Shown: positions 8,558 to 17,195 of the stretch, piece after piece
Layout of the letters: the number at the start of each line of letters is the position of its first letter
Position numbering within the stretch: position 1 is the first letter of the stretch
Source: an uncultured Collinsella sp.
GTDB taxonomy: Bacteria; Actinomycetota; Coriobacteriia; Coriobacteriales; Coriobacteriaceae
Assembly: GCA_958405195.1 (NCBI GenBank)
Contig: CATYDM010000013.1
Location: forward strand, 1-50,250
Direction of reading: 5' to 3'
Length of the DNA: 50,250 nt
Position numbers and translations under genes: made by a program
The notes under the pieces: generated by a model
What the model was told of the DNA's origin: nothing
What the model saw: the letters and a program-made list of their open reading frames with translations, nothing else
Databases searched by the model: none

Positions 8558-8670
8558 TGAGATCCCCTCTCAGAAAGAAATTTCAGACGTCTATTATCCC
8601 CGCCTGGACCGGCTTATTATCGCAAGCACCGATTCAACATCCTACGATGCTTGGACTGGCGGGGGCAAGA

Positions 8671-10470
8671 TTAGCAGTCCGCACCCTGTACGTGGACCAT
8701 GCGCTTCTCCCGATACATATTGTGGTCGGCGACGCGATATACATCGGCCAGCGTATTTCCAGCCGTCTCGACGGTCGCCACGCCAATCGATGCGCTGGCC
8801 GTCAGGGTCTCATCGCTTACCGCGGCAAGACCGAGACGAAGATCCTGTTCCAGCCCGAGCGCAGACTCGTTGTCAGTATGGGGGCAAACCAGCAAAAACT
8901 CGTCGCCGCCAACGCGCATCGGCAGGTAATCCGCACCAGCCACCCGCCGCAGCACGGACGCCGTCCGTCGCAGCAGTTCATCCCCCATCTCGTGACCATA
9001 AATGTCGTTGGTCCGCTTGAGGTAATTACAGTCCACCATAATCACGCTCACTGGCAAGTCCTCGTTTACCAGGCTATCTCCACGCGATTCCAGATAGTTG
9101 CGGTTGCGAAGCCCCGTCAGTTTATCTTGGTATGACAGCTCCTCGGCATGCTTGACCATCGATATGTTGTGCGTCGCCACGACAACCGATTCCAGCCGGC
9201 CTTGCTCATCGCGATGCTGGGGAACAACCTGCAGCGAGTACCAAGCACCCCGGCAATCTCGCACCTCCGCAGTCAAGTACGGCACGCCCTCCATACGTTC
9301 ACGAAGCGTACTTATATCTACGAGTCCCACAACCGCTTCGCGGCTCTCGGGGCTCACGATATCCCGGCAGACCGTGTCCATAAAGTCATATGCCTCGTTG
9401 TGCTCGGCAAATATCTTCGCTATCGCCGGCGACATATTGATTCCCTCGATCTCGAGGGTGTCGAGATGCAAAAGGAAGGTCGAATCGTAGATGGCACTTA
9501 TGGCATTGATAATGCCGAGCTGTTTATCCTTTTCGACCAAATTGCGGTGGTCAGCGATATTTCGAGCCAACAGTACCACGACCCAAAACGCAAGGCACAC
9601 CAAGACGCCGACGGCGACAAATGAAATCCTGTCGGACATGACCTCAGATTTGGGATATAGCGCAAACAGGCGGTAGTCCTTATATGCCGCACGCACGGCA
9701 TATAAGGTGGTCCCCCGATATTCGATACGTGTTACGCCCTCGTCTTTCCAGTCAATTCCGCTATCGGCGAGAAGCCGGGCAAGGGTTATATCGACGGTCG
9801 AATCGTTTGAAGAAACGATTTGTGCATCGCGCATCACAAGCACTGTTGGACTCTGATGGAACGTGTTGTTCACAAGGACGTCGGCGATCGTGTATGAATA
9901 GTCATCGGCGGGCTCAGCCGCAAGGGATCGATACCCCAACGCCACCCCATCACCGTATGGAACGGCACTCACGGCAAAGTCGACACCGCGGCGCTCGACA
10001 GCGGTCGAGTAGGAAACTTTGGACCCTCGATACATCGATGCGATCGACGAACAGGCCAGCTCCTCTCGCCACAGCATGAGTGGATCGCGGCCGTCGATAT
10101 CGTAATGGGCGACCATATGACCATCGGCATCCATGACCAACATTCCCGAAAGGCTCTCGGTATGGACATATTCCTCGACCAGATCGTCGTTGACTTCAAA
10201 TCGATCAGGCGGCAAGAACGTCGCAAACGACTCGAGCGCCGCATCCAAATTGTGCGTCGCCTCGGTTTTTCTTCCCTGTTCATATCGGTCATATTTTTCG
10301 CAGGCATTTTTTAAAAACACCATGGTTTCCTGGCCGAACCCAAGCGTTTTATCAAGGCAGCGATGCGTGCCAACCATATAGAGCAGACTCAGTAGGGCAA
10401 CGCTGGCCACGATGCCGATGCCCACTGCGGCTAAACTCTTTCGGCGAAAGCGGCGCTCGTCATTTGTCAT
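8671..10470 (-). CDS. Membrane-bound PAS-GGDEF diguanylate cyclase
   Basis: A 599-residue membrane signalling enzyme expected to make cyclic di-GMP from two GTP. TM1 is at about residues 12-33, an extracytoplasmic sensor region spans about 34-278, and TM2 is at about 280-302. A PAS-like domain with a PAC tail (LTAEVRDCRGAWYSLQVVPQ) occupies about 310-430. The GGDEF domain follows from about 440, with DKLTGLRNRNYL and an intact RVGGDEFLLV (GGDEF at 521-525), so it is predicted to be active. I see no RxxD inhibitory site immediately upstream. Its ATG overlaps the stop of the solute-binding protein gene (ATGA), a strong sign of coupled expression, so the binding protein may present a ligand to the cyclase's outer domain. 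Confidence 0.93.
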   Translation of the reverse strand: MTNDERRFRRKSLAAVGIGIVASVALLSLLYMVGTHRCLDKTLGFGQETMVFLKNACEKYDRYEQGRKTEATHNLDAALESFATFLPPDRFEVNDDLVEEYVHTESLSGMLVMDADGHMVAHYDIDGRDPLMLWREELACSSIASMYRGSKVSYSTAVERRGVDFAVSAVPYGDGVALGYRSLAAEPADDYSYTIADVLVNNTFHQSPTVLVMRDAQIVSSNDSTVDITLARLLADSGIDWKDEGVTRIEYRGTTLYAVRAAYKDYRLFALYPKSEVMSDRISFVAVGVLVCLAFWVVVLLARNIADHRNLVEKDKQLGIINAISAIYDSTFLLHLDTLEIEGINMSPAIAKIFAEHNEAYDFMDTVCRDIVSPESREAVVGLVDISTLRERMEGVPYLTAEVRDCRGAWYSLQVVPQHRDEQGRLESVVVATHNISMVKHAEELSYQDKLTGLRNRNYLESRGDSLVNEDLPVSVIMVDCNYLKRTNDIYGHEMGDELLRRTASVLRRVAGADYLPMRVGGDEFLLVCPHTDNESALGLEQDLRLGLAAVSDETLTASASIGVATVETAGNTLADVYRVADHNMYREKRMVHVQGADC

Positions 10471-11303
10471 GATTCCGCTCCTTGCCCGCCTGTCGTCGCT
10501 CCTGCCTTGTAATTGTCCACAATGTGCTCTATCGTGCCGTCTCGATCCATGTCGGACAGTGCGGTATCGAGGTTTTTGACGTACTCCCCCTCATAGCTAT
10601 CATCAAACGCGACGCCCAGGTCAACCGTCATAACGTTGTCGGCGAACACACGATAAACGCCAGGATACTGGTCAACGAGTCGATCAAGCGACTGAACGTC
10701 CGCCATCCAACAGTCGACATACCCTTTGGCGAGGGCGGCTTTGCAGAGTTCGGCAGAACCATACGATTTGATTTGCACGTCCGGCGAGATATCCAGATCC
10801 CCTGCGAGCAATCGGCGTTCGCTCACCGAGCCCGCAATCACCGCAATGGTCTTGCTTCCATCGAGATGCGCCAAGGATGTGATGCCACTCGTTTTCTTGG
10901 CGGCGACCGAAACCGTCAGGGTCAAATACGGCTCAGTCCAGTAATACTTATCCTCGCGATAACAGGGAGAATAGTCGCACCACAGGCAATCGATATCGCC
11001 GTTTTTGAGTAGGCGATCACGGTCATTCCAAGATATGTCGATAAATTGCGGCTTGATCCCCGCGCGCTTGCAGGCCTCGCGGGCGATGTCGATATCGATA
11101 CCGGCGTAATCGCCCGTGGTATCGACATACACATAGGGGTCGTTATCCGTAACGCCGATTTTGAGTACCGGGAGGTCTTTGTCGGCTTCATTCGGGGAGG
11201 AAGAACTGCTTCGAACGGTATACGTCAGGGCGGCCACACAGGCGGCGACAAGGAGCATGAGCGTAAACGAGACGATGGCGGCTCGCTTGATACGTCCGGG
11301 CAC
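10467..11303 (-). CDS. Family 3 solute-binding protein
   Basis: An extracytoplasmic amino-acid-type binding protein (SBP_bac_3 fold). After a hydrophobic N-terminus (VSFTLMLLVAACVAALTYTV) come the family blocks VLKIGVTDNDPYVYVD, GIDIDIAREACKRAG, DRLLKNGDIDCLWCDYSPC and GVAFDDS. I prefer the GTG at 11303, because AAGGGGGG lies just before it and it gives a normal short basic N-region. An ATG at 11339 has no visible binding site. No Cys lipobox is clear, so it is probably anchored by its N-terminal segment. No ABC permease or ATPase genes are adjacent. Instead its stop overlaps the start of a diguanylate cyclase gene. The likely role is ligand sensing rather than transport. Confidence 0.85.
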   Translation of the reverse strand: MPGRIKRAAIVSFTLMLLVAACVAALTYTVRSSSSSPNEADKDLPVLKIGVTDNDPYVYVDTTGDYAGIDIDIAREACKRAGIKPQFIDISWNDRDRLLKNGDIDCLWCDYSPCYREDKYYWTEPYLTLTVSVAAKKTSGITSLAHLDGSKTIAVIAGSVSERRLLAGDLDISPDVQIKSYGSAELCKAALAKGYVDCWMADVQSLDRLVDQYPGVYRVFADNVMTVDLGVAFDDSYEGEYVKNLDTALSDMDRDGTIEHIVDNYKAGATTGGQGAES

Positions 11304-11365
11304 ACGCCCCCCTTCATCGAAATAGCAGTCGGATTTCATTTTATACCCGGGGCTGATGCGGCGAT

Positions 11366-11398
11366 AAAAAAGCGCCTCACCCAAGATGGGCAAGGCGC
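11366..11398 (-). terminator. Terminator of purB
   Basis: As minus-strand RNA, 11387-11398 pairs with 11372-11383 over 12 bp including two G-U pairs, with a 3-base loop, then six U. The plus-strand version has mismatches at those two pairs, so the direction is minus. Confidence 0.85.
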
Positions 11399-11441
11399 CA
11401 AAGGTTGAAATGCATCCGCAAGCGGTCGAATTAGGTTAGCC

Positions 11442-12788
11442 CTACTCGAAGTTCAGCTGCTCCAGGCGGTCGAAGACCGTGTCGATGCGGGTGAGGAAGT
11501 CCCACGGATCAAAGATCTCGTCGAGTTTTTCCTGACTAACGGTGCAGCGCGGATCGGCCTCGAGACGCTCCTTAAAGGTGGGGCCGGAGACACAATCCTG
11601 CACCTCGTGCCAGGTAGCCATGGCGTTTTCCTGCACGATAGCGTAGGCGTCCTCGCGGGTGATGCCCGTATCGACGAGGGCAAGCAGCACCTTAGAGGAG
11701 AAGATGAGGCCGCGGGTCTTGTTGAGGTTGGCCATCATGCGAGCAGGATACAGCTGCAGGCCGTCGATAACGCGAATGAGGCACTGGAACATGTGGTCGA
11801 GCGCGATGAAGCTATCGGCCTGGGCGACACGCTCGGCGGAAGAGTGCGAAATGTCGCGCTCGTGCCACAGGGCAACGTTGTCAAAGGCGACCTGAGCGTT
11901 GGACTTCACGACGCGCGACAGGCCGCAGACCTTCTCCATGGTGATCGGGTTGCGCTTGTGCGGCATGGCGGAGCTGCCCTTTTGACCCTTGCGGAACGGC
12001 TCCTCGGCCTCGAGCGTATCGGTCTTCTGCAGGTTGCGGACCTCGGTCGCGATGCGCTCGCAGGTGGCCGCTGTAGTGGCAAGCACGCCGGCAAGGTAGG
12101 CGTGGTGATCGCGGCTGATGACCTGCGTGGACAGCGGATCGTGGACCAGGCCCAGGTGCTCGCAGACGTACTCCTCGACGAACGGCTCGATGGAGCTGTA
12201 GGTGCCGACGGCACCGGAGATGGCACCTAAGGCAACGTTCTTGCGAGCGTCCTCAAGACGATCGAGATCGCGCTTGAGCTCCCATGCCCAAGAGCCAAAC
12301 TTCATACCGAAGGTCATCGGCTCGGCATGGATGCCATGGGTGCGGCCGGCGCAGAGCGTATTGCGCTCCTCGAAGGCACGACGCTTGCAGATCACGCCGA
12401 GCTTCTTAACGTCCTCGATAATCAGGTCACACGCCTGAGTAAGCTGATAGCACAGAGCCGTATCACCCAGGTCGGAGCTGGTCATACCGTAGTGAACCCA
12501 GCGGCTAGGCTTGGGCTCGCCCTCGGGAACATCGGCGTCGATATATTCCTTCATGTTGGTCAGGAAGGCGATGACATCGTGGCGCGTGACCTCCTCGATC
12601 TCGTCAACCTTCGCCTTCTCAAAGTTGGCGTGGTCGCGAATCCACTGGGCCTCTTCTTTGGAAATACCGATCTTGCCGAGCTCCGCCTGAGCCTCGCAGG
12701 CCAGGACCTCAATCTCCTGCCAAATGGCGTACTTGTTCTCGAGGGAGAAGATGTGTCCCATCTCCGGGCGGGTATAGCGATCGATCAT
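11442..12788 (-). CDS. purB: Adenylosuccinate lyase
   Basis: Adenylosuccinate lyase of the fumarase/aspartase superfamily. It removes fumarate from SAICAR and from adenylosuccinate in purine synthesis. Visible blocks are MTSSDLGDTALCYQL, the active-site GRTHGIHAEPMTFG (general acid His), and the superfamily signature GSSAMPHKRNPITME with the catalytic Ser loop. The 448-residue length is normal. ATG at 12788 is chosen because AAGGAG lies six bases upstream. Earlier in-frame starts lack this. The terminator at 11366-11398 follows it. It is a single-gene unit, with the decayed tRNA-Gly repeats upstream. Confidence 0.97.
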   Translation of the reverse strand: MIDRYTRPEMGHIFSLENKYAIWQEIEVLACEAQAELGKIGISKEEAQWIRDHANFEKAKVDEIEEVTRHDVIAFLTNMKEYIDADVPEGEPKPSRWVHYGMTSSDLGDTALCYQLTQACDLIIEDVKKLGVICKRRAFEERNTLCAGRTHGIHAEPMTFGMKFGSWAWELKRDLDRLEDARKNVALGAISGAVGTYSSIEPFVEEYVCEHLGLVHDPLSTQVISRDHHAYLAGVLATTAATCERIATEVRNLQKTDTLEAEEPFRKGQKGSSAMPHKRNPITMEKVCGLSRVVKSNAQVAFDNVALWHERDISHSSAERVAQADSFIALDHMFQCLIRVIDGLQLYPARMMANLNKTRGLIFSSKVLLALVDTGITREDAYAIVQENAMATWHEVQDCVSGPTFKERLEADPRCTVSQEKLDEIFDPWDFLTRIDTVFDRLEQLNFE

Positions 12789-13214
12789 AGCGGCTCCTTT
12801 TTGGTTATTGGCACGTTGGTCGTAACCCAACCATTGTACCGTGCGCAGGTGCGAGTATGGGCAGTAGGCATTAACCTAACATTTTGTAGCATAGAGCGGC
12901 CATGAGGGCGTCCGCGTATTTGCTTCGCAAATCCGCACCGGCTGCGGGCGGCATGCCACGGTCGGCGCGCATGCACGGGCAAAGCGGGTTGAATCCGATG
13001 TTCCCGAGGCCTCCCATGCTCGATGGAGCGGGCAACGGGACGTCCGCGTATTTGCTTCGCAAATCCGCACCGGCTTCAGGCGCCTTCCGGCGCCTTCGCC
13101 TGCTCGCTACAAACGCTTCGCGTTTGCTTTACGCTCGCACCCTGGCGGGTTCGAGTCCCGGCACTTTATTGAAAAAGGCACGGTAACGAAACGTTACCGT
13201 GCCTGAAATTCGAA
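12789..13214. repeat. Decayed tRNA-Gly-end repeat array
   Basis: No gene. Positions 12909-12943 and 13041-13075 are a 35-bp direct repeat containing a hairpin with a TTC loop (ATTTGC/GCAAAT). Positions 13024-13040 copy the 3' end of tRNA-Gly (13215-13231), and 12891-12908 is a degenerate third version. Further TTC-type hairpins occur at about 13079-13094 (GGCGCC-rich) and 13109-13125 (AAACGC/GCGTTT). A T-arm-like gggttcgagtccc sits at 13147-13159. Together they form roughly two units arranged like the block beside tRNA-Lys. Confidence 0.75.
13172..13203 (-). terminator. Terminator of tRNA-Gly
   Basis: A perfect 12-bp stem on the minus strand (13192-13203 with 13177-13188, loop TTT) followed by TTTTT, located 11 bases after the tRNA-Gly CCA end. 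Confidence 0.93.
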
Positions 13215-13289
13215 TGGAGCGGGCAACGGGACTCGAACCCGCGAGTGTCAGCTTGGGAAGCTGATGCCTTACCACTTGGCGATGCCCGC
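13215..13289 (-). tRNA. tRNA-Gly (anticodon CCC)
   Basis: A complete tRNA with encoded CCA (13215-13217) and discriminator U. The acceptor stem is GCGGGCA/UGCCCGC, the anticodon stem TCAGC/GCTGA encloses the loop TTCCCAA, so the anticodon is CCC, and the T-arm has GGGTTCGAGTCCC. A strong terminator follows. Confidence 0.97.
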
Positions 13290-13409
13290 AATTGCGCATT
13301 GGGATAAATTAAATGCTTGGATAGTATATACCGAGCATTTCAAGGGGGCAATATGAATGCGGCGTGTTATCACTATGCAATCGCGCACCGCGCACTGCGG
13401 CACAAAAGC

Positions 13410-14165
13410 CTACGAAACGCGCTCCAACTGGTCCCTTGCATCAGAAAGCGCGTGTTCTACCCCGTTTTGCACCTCAGTATCAAAACGATACGCAGGGACC
13501 GAAACGCTTAAACCATAGAGACGCCCGCCTTTTTCTATGGGAACGGCGATGCACTCAACCCCTTCTGCCATCTCCTGATGATCATATGCAAAACCACACC
13601 TTCGGACCTCCTCGAGCTGCCGCATCAGTTCATCTATGTGTTTTACCGCATGCTCAGTCGTTTTTTCGAATGGGAAAGGAAGCAGCGAGCGAACCGACTC
13701 CTCATCCCATCGAGATAGGATCGCCTTTCCAATCGCCGTGCAGTGCGCAGGAAGGGTCTTACCGATTTCCGATGAAAGACGGATGTGCTGGGGGGAATCA
13801 ACGCGCGAAATATAGAGGACACGACCGTGGTCGAGCACACCGAGCTGACAGGTCTCTCCGCACGATGCGACAACCTTTCGCATGGCTGTCTCAAAAGAGG
13901 ACAATCCCCCACTCTCACGATCGAATGCCTTGCCCAGCAGATACGTCTTAAGCCCAATCGAATACCTACCGGTAGTCTCGTCATAACTAACGTAATCTGA
14001 ATCGGCCATGGTGTGCAAAATCGAGAAGAGACTGCTTTTTGGAGCGCCGACAATGCGGCATATCTCCGCCATGGTAAGTCCGCTCTTTGTAGCCGAAAGG
14101 GCCTCAAAGATTGATAGAACCCGCAAGGTAGAGCGGTGGCCAGCAGGATTATATCGCGAGGACAT
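13410..14165 (-). CDS. IclR family transcriptional regulator
   Basis: A 251-residue regulator with an N-terminal winged helix-turn-helix (about residues 11-75, STLRVLSIFEALSATKSGLTMAEICRIVGAPKSS region) and a C-terminal IclR effector-binding domain (about 85-245). The effector domain has the typical RVDSPQHIRLSSEIGKTLPAHCTAIGKAILS block and GVECIAVPI. Such proteins bind small acids, often catabolic intermediates, and control adjacent pathways. It is divergent from the dehydratase-EIIC-amidohydrolase-aldolase operon, with 199 bp between the starts and a 30-bp palindrome at 14314-14343, so it is the obvious regulator of that operon. AAGGAGAG lies seven bases before its ATG. Confidence 0.94.
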   Translation of the reverse strand: MSSRYNPAGHRSTLRVLSIFEALSATKSGLTMAEICRIVGAPKSSLFSILHTMADSDYVSYDETTGRYSIGLKTYLLGKAFDRESGGLSSFETAMRKVVASCGETCQLGVLDHGRVLYISRVDSPQHIRLSSEIGKTLPAHCTAIGKAILSRWDEESVRSLLPFPFEKTTEHAVKHIDELMRQLEEVRRCGFAYDHQEMAEGVECIAVPIEKGGRLYGLSVSVPAYRFDTEVQNGVEHALSDARDQLERVS

Positions 14166-14313
14166 GGCAACTCTCCTTGTTCATTAACGCCCAAACTTTC
14201 CCCGTAAGTATAGCGGCATGCCCCTTCAAGCAACCGTTCACCGGCCAACCAAAACCATTCGCGGCGGGACCGTGTGAGATCTTCAGCATTTCATATATAT
14301 TGTTCCGTATAAC

Positions 14314-14343
14314 GAATAACGTTCGTAAATACGAACGTTATTC
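14314..14343. promoter_or_regulatory. 30-bp palindromic operator candidate
   Basis: Fourteen-base arms (14314-14327 and 14330-14343) are perfectly complementary around a 2-base spacer; the core is AACGTTCGTA/TACGAACGTT. A second, imperfect dyad (TTCCGTATAACGAA) partly overlaps on the left at about 14303-14316. It lies 21 bases before the ATG of the dehydratase gene and is the best candidate binding site for the divergent IclR protein. As RNA it would also form a hairpin just upstream of the ribosome binding site. Confidence 0.75.
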
Positions 14344-14364
14344 AAATGGACATAGGGAGGAAAC

Positions 14365-15891
14365 ATGTCAGACGCTGTAAGCCAAGGCCAAAACGCCGTT
14401 GTCATCGATCAGAGGGACAACGTCGCCGTCGCCACCTACCAACTGGAGGCGGGCGCCGAGGCCCGCTATCCCATGCCGGACGGCACGCTGGCGAGCGTTA
14501 CCGTGACCGACGACATCCCGCTGTTCCACAAGATTGCCCTCGTGAACATCCCCAAGGGTGAGAAGATCGTCAAGTATGGCGAGTTCATCGGTGTGGCCAC
14601 CACGGACATCAAGCGCGGACAGCATGTTCATACGCACAACTGCGCCAGCTCCGACGACCTGAAGGACTCCGTCGTCACCGACACCGACTCCGTCGCCTCC
14701 AAGACCTCTTCGTCCGCGGAGGGCACGCGCACCTTCATGGGCTACCGTCGCCCGGACGGTCGTGTCGGCATCCGCAACCACGTCCTGATCCTTCCCACGA
14801 GCATCTGTGCCTCCGACACCACGGAGAGGATCGCGAATGCGGTTGAGGGCTGCGTCTCCTTCCACAACCAGAATGGCTGTTCGCAGGTCGACTGCGACCA
14901 GAAGGTGACTATTGCTGCCTTGGCAGGCTACGCTGCGAACCCGAACATCTATGGCGTCGTTTGTGTCTCCCTGGGCTGCGAGGGCTGCCAGAACGACATC
15001 GTGGTCGATGCGATTCGCGAGCGCACCAACAAGCCCGTCGAGACCCTGGTCATCCAAAAGGTCGGCGGCTCCATCAGGGCGATCGAGGAGGGTACGCGCC
15101 TTGCCCGCAAGATGGTCGCCGAGGCGGACCAGTGCGTCCGCGAGCCCACTGACATCTCCGAGCTCATCTTCGGCACCAACTGCGGCGGCTCCGACCCCTC
15201 GAGCGGCCTTGGCTCCAATCCGCTGATCGGCGAGGTCTCCGACTGGCTCGTCAACCATGGTGCCACCTCCGTGCTGTGCGAGACGCCCGAGCTCTTTGGC
15301 GCCGAACACATCCTCGCCCGCCGCGCGAAGGACAAGCAGGTTTCGGACGACATCCTCAAGATCGTCTACGACTACGAGAAGTACGTCCAGATGTTTGGCG
15401 CCGAGATGCGAGAGGGCAACCCCAGCCCTGGAAATATGGCTGGCGGACTCACGACCCTCGAGGAGAAGTCTCTCGGCTGCGTGCACAAGGGAGGCCACAG
15501 CCCCCTCAACGCCGTCTATCCGTACGCGGCGCAGCTCAATCCGCACGAGGGCCTCGTCGTGATGGACACCCCCGGCAACGACCCCTCCAGCGTGGGCGGC
15601 ATCATCGCCGGCGGCTGCCAGCTCGTGGTCTTCTCGACCGGTCTTGGCACCCCTACCGGAAACGCCATCGCGCCCGTGTATCGCCTGACTGCCAACAAGC
15701 GCACCTACGAGGCCATGAGGGACAACACCGACCTCGATGCGAGCCCGACGATCTACGGCCCCGAGTCCATGGAGGAGATGCGCGACAGGATGCTCGACGA
15801 CATCATCGCCGTCTGCAACGGCCGCAAGGTCTGCGCCGAGGCCCTTGGCTATACCGAGACCGCCCTTCCGCACATCTGCAACTATATGTAG
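14365..15891 (+). CDS. UxaA family altronate/galactarate-type dehydratase
   Basis: A 508-residue cytoplasmic sugar-acid dehydratase of the UxaA/GarD family. These metal-dependent enzymes remove water from aldonates or aldarates such as altronate to give 2-keto-3-deoxy acids. Residues about 1-105 form the SAF domain (with HVHTHNC at its end). The rest is the UxaA main domain, with FMGYRRPDGRVGIRNHVLILPT, GCEGCQND, FGTNCGGSDPSSGLGSNP and KSLGCVHKGGHSPL. It is a full-length single-chain form. AGGGAGG precedes the ATG by 4-5 bases. It is the first gene of an operon with an EIIC transporter subunit, an amidohydrolase and a DapA-type aldolase, so its 2-keto-3-deoxy product is the likely aldolase substrate. 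The exact sugar acid is not determined by the sequence. Confidence 0.9.
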   Translation: MSDAVSQGQNAVVIDQRDNVAVATYQLEAGAEARYPMPDGTLASVTVTDDIPLFHKIALVNIPKGEKIVKYGEFIGVATTDIKRGQHVHTHNCASSDDLKDSVVTDTDSVASKTSSSAEGTRTFMGYRRPDGRVGIRNHVLILPTSICASDTTERIANAVEGCVSFHNQNGCSQVDCDQKVTIAALAGYAANPNIYGVVCVSLGCEGCQNDIVVDAIRERTNKPVETLVIQKVGGSIRAIEEGTRLARKMVAEADQCVREPTDISELIFGTNCGGSDPSSGLGSNPLIGEVSDWLVNHGATSVLCETPELFGAEHILARRAKDKQVSDDILKIVYDYEKYVQMFGAEMREGNPSPGNMAGGLTTLEEKSLGCVHKGGHSPLNAVYPYAAQLNPHEGLVVMDTPGNDPSSVGGIIAGGCQLVVFSTGLGTPTGNAIAPVYRLTANKRTYEAMRDNTDLDASPTIYGPESMEEMRDRMLDDIIAVCNGRKVCAEALGYTETALPHICNYM

Positions 15892-15930
15892 GCCAGCGTC
15901 TGACAGGACGCTTCAGAAAGGAGAGAAACC

Positions 15931-17064
15931 GTGACAACCACGCAAGCCCCAGAAAAGACGCCCAACGCGTTCCAACGCGGCGTCAACGCGGTCATCGACC
16001 TACTGTCCTCGTTCTTCCTCCCGATTATCAACCTGCTCGTCTCCGTCGGCATCCTCAAGGGCATCCTGACGCTTCTGCAGGTCTCGGGCATGGTCACCGA
16101 CGACTCGACCACGTATGCGATCCTCAACGCGATGGCCGACTCGCTGTTCTACTTCATCCCGGTGTTTCTTGCTTACACCTCGTCAAAGCGCTTCGATGTT
16201 GACACGGTGACCGCCGTCCTTCTCGGCTGCATCCTGGTGTATCCGTCCATCACCACCATCATGGCGGCGGACGCGCCCGTCTACCTGTTTGGCCTCGAGC
16301 TCTCGAAGGCGACGTACTCCAGCTCCGTCATCCCCATCCTTCTTGCCATCTACTGCGCGAGCTGGGTCCAGAAGGCCTGCTACAAGATCATCCCCGAGAC
16401 CTTCCGCGGCCTGTTCACGCCGCCTATCACGATCATCGTTATCGTCCCGCTCACCCTGGCCGTCTTCGGCCCCCTCGGCACCATCGTGGGCGGTTGGCTC
16501 GCGCAGGGCTACGAGGCCGTCTACAACCTCTCGCCGCTCGTCGCCGGCGCGCTGATCGGCGCGTTCCAGCCGTTCCTCGTCATCCTCGGCCTGCACTGGG
16601 CCCTGTTCCCCATTGCCATGAACAACGTCGCGGTCTACGGCTTCGACACCATCATGGCCCTGTTCGGCGGCGCGATTTTCGCCCAGGGCGGTGCCGCGCT
16701 CGCCGTCGCCCTCAAGACTAAGAACAAGAAGTTCCGCTCCCAGGCGATCTCCGCCTCGCTCACCACGCTGCTGGGCATCACCGAGCCCGCAATGTACGGC
16801 GTGAACCTGCGCCTCAAGAAGCCCATGGTCTGCGCATGCGTCGCCGGCGGCATTGGCTCCGCCGTGGCAGGCCTGTTCGGTTGCGCCGGCACCGCCTTCG
16901 CTTTGCCCGCGCTCACCACGCTGCCCGTCTTCATGAGCCGCGCGTTCGTTCCCTTCTGCATCTCGCTGGCGCTCGCCTTTGGCCTCGCCTTCCTGTTCAC
17001 GCTCTTCGTCCCGATCGTCGACGTGACCGAGGAGGAGATGGAGGCCGAGGAGCAGTCCGCCTAG
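15931..17064 (+). CDS. PTS EIIC component, glucoside (Bgl/Glc) superfamily
   Basis: A 377-residue membrane protein made only of a PTS EIIC domain. About ten hydrophobic segments run from residue 18 to 365. It aligns by eye with the EIIC part of beta-glucoside permeases: SGxxxPIINLLVSVGILKGIL near the N-terminus, YxILNAMADSLFYFIPVFLAYTSSKRF, LHWALFPI and the signature GITEPAMYGV at about 281-290. There is no EIIB cysteine domain and no EIIA domain, and neither is encoded nearby. It must either borrow EIIA/EIIB from elsewhere or move its substrate without phosphorylation. The start is GTG with AAAGGAGAG upstream. It is 39 bases after the dehydratase gene. Transport of the sugar acid or its precursor is inferred. 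Confidence 0.88.
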   Translation: MTTTQAPEKTPNAFQRGVNAVIDLLSSFFLPIINLLVSVGILKGILTLLQVSGMVTDDSTTYAILNAMADSLFYFIPVFLAYTSSKRFDVDTVTAVLLGCILVYPSITTIMAADAPVYLFGLELSKATYSSSVIPILLAIYCASWVQKACYKIIPETFRGLFTPPITIIVIVPLTLAVFGPLGTIVGGWLAQGYEAVYNLSPLVAGALIGAFQPFLVILGLHWALFPIAMNNVAVYGFDTIMALFGGAIFAQGGAALAVALKTKNKKFRSQAISASLTTLLGITEPAMYGVNLRLKKPMVCACVAGGIGSAVAGLFGCAGTAFALPALTTLPVFMSRAFVPFCISLALAFGLAFLFTLFVPIVDVTEEEMEAEEQSA

Positions 17065-17195
17065 CGTCCGGATTGCAAGGCCACTCTATGTCCCGCGCCT
17101 GCGGGTTCGACTGGAGGTGGTGCCCACCTGGCAGCAAAGCGTATCCGTCACTGACCATATATCCATTAGACATTGTTTGACGTAAGGAGAACAAA

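Noticed and set aside
12902..13186. Possible 94-residue protein
   Set aside because: The frame is made of the tRNA-Gly-end repeats and hairpins, and translates to low-complexity Arg/Ser/Ala sequence.
14368..15873. 501-codon open frame on the minus strand
   Set aside because: Antisense of the UxaA-family gene, which has clear motifs, a ribosome binding site and operon context. The antisense is a by-product of GC-rich third positions.
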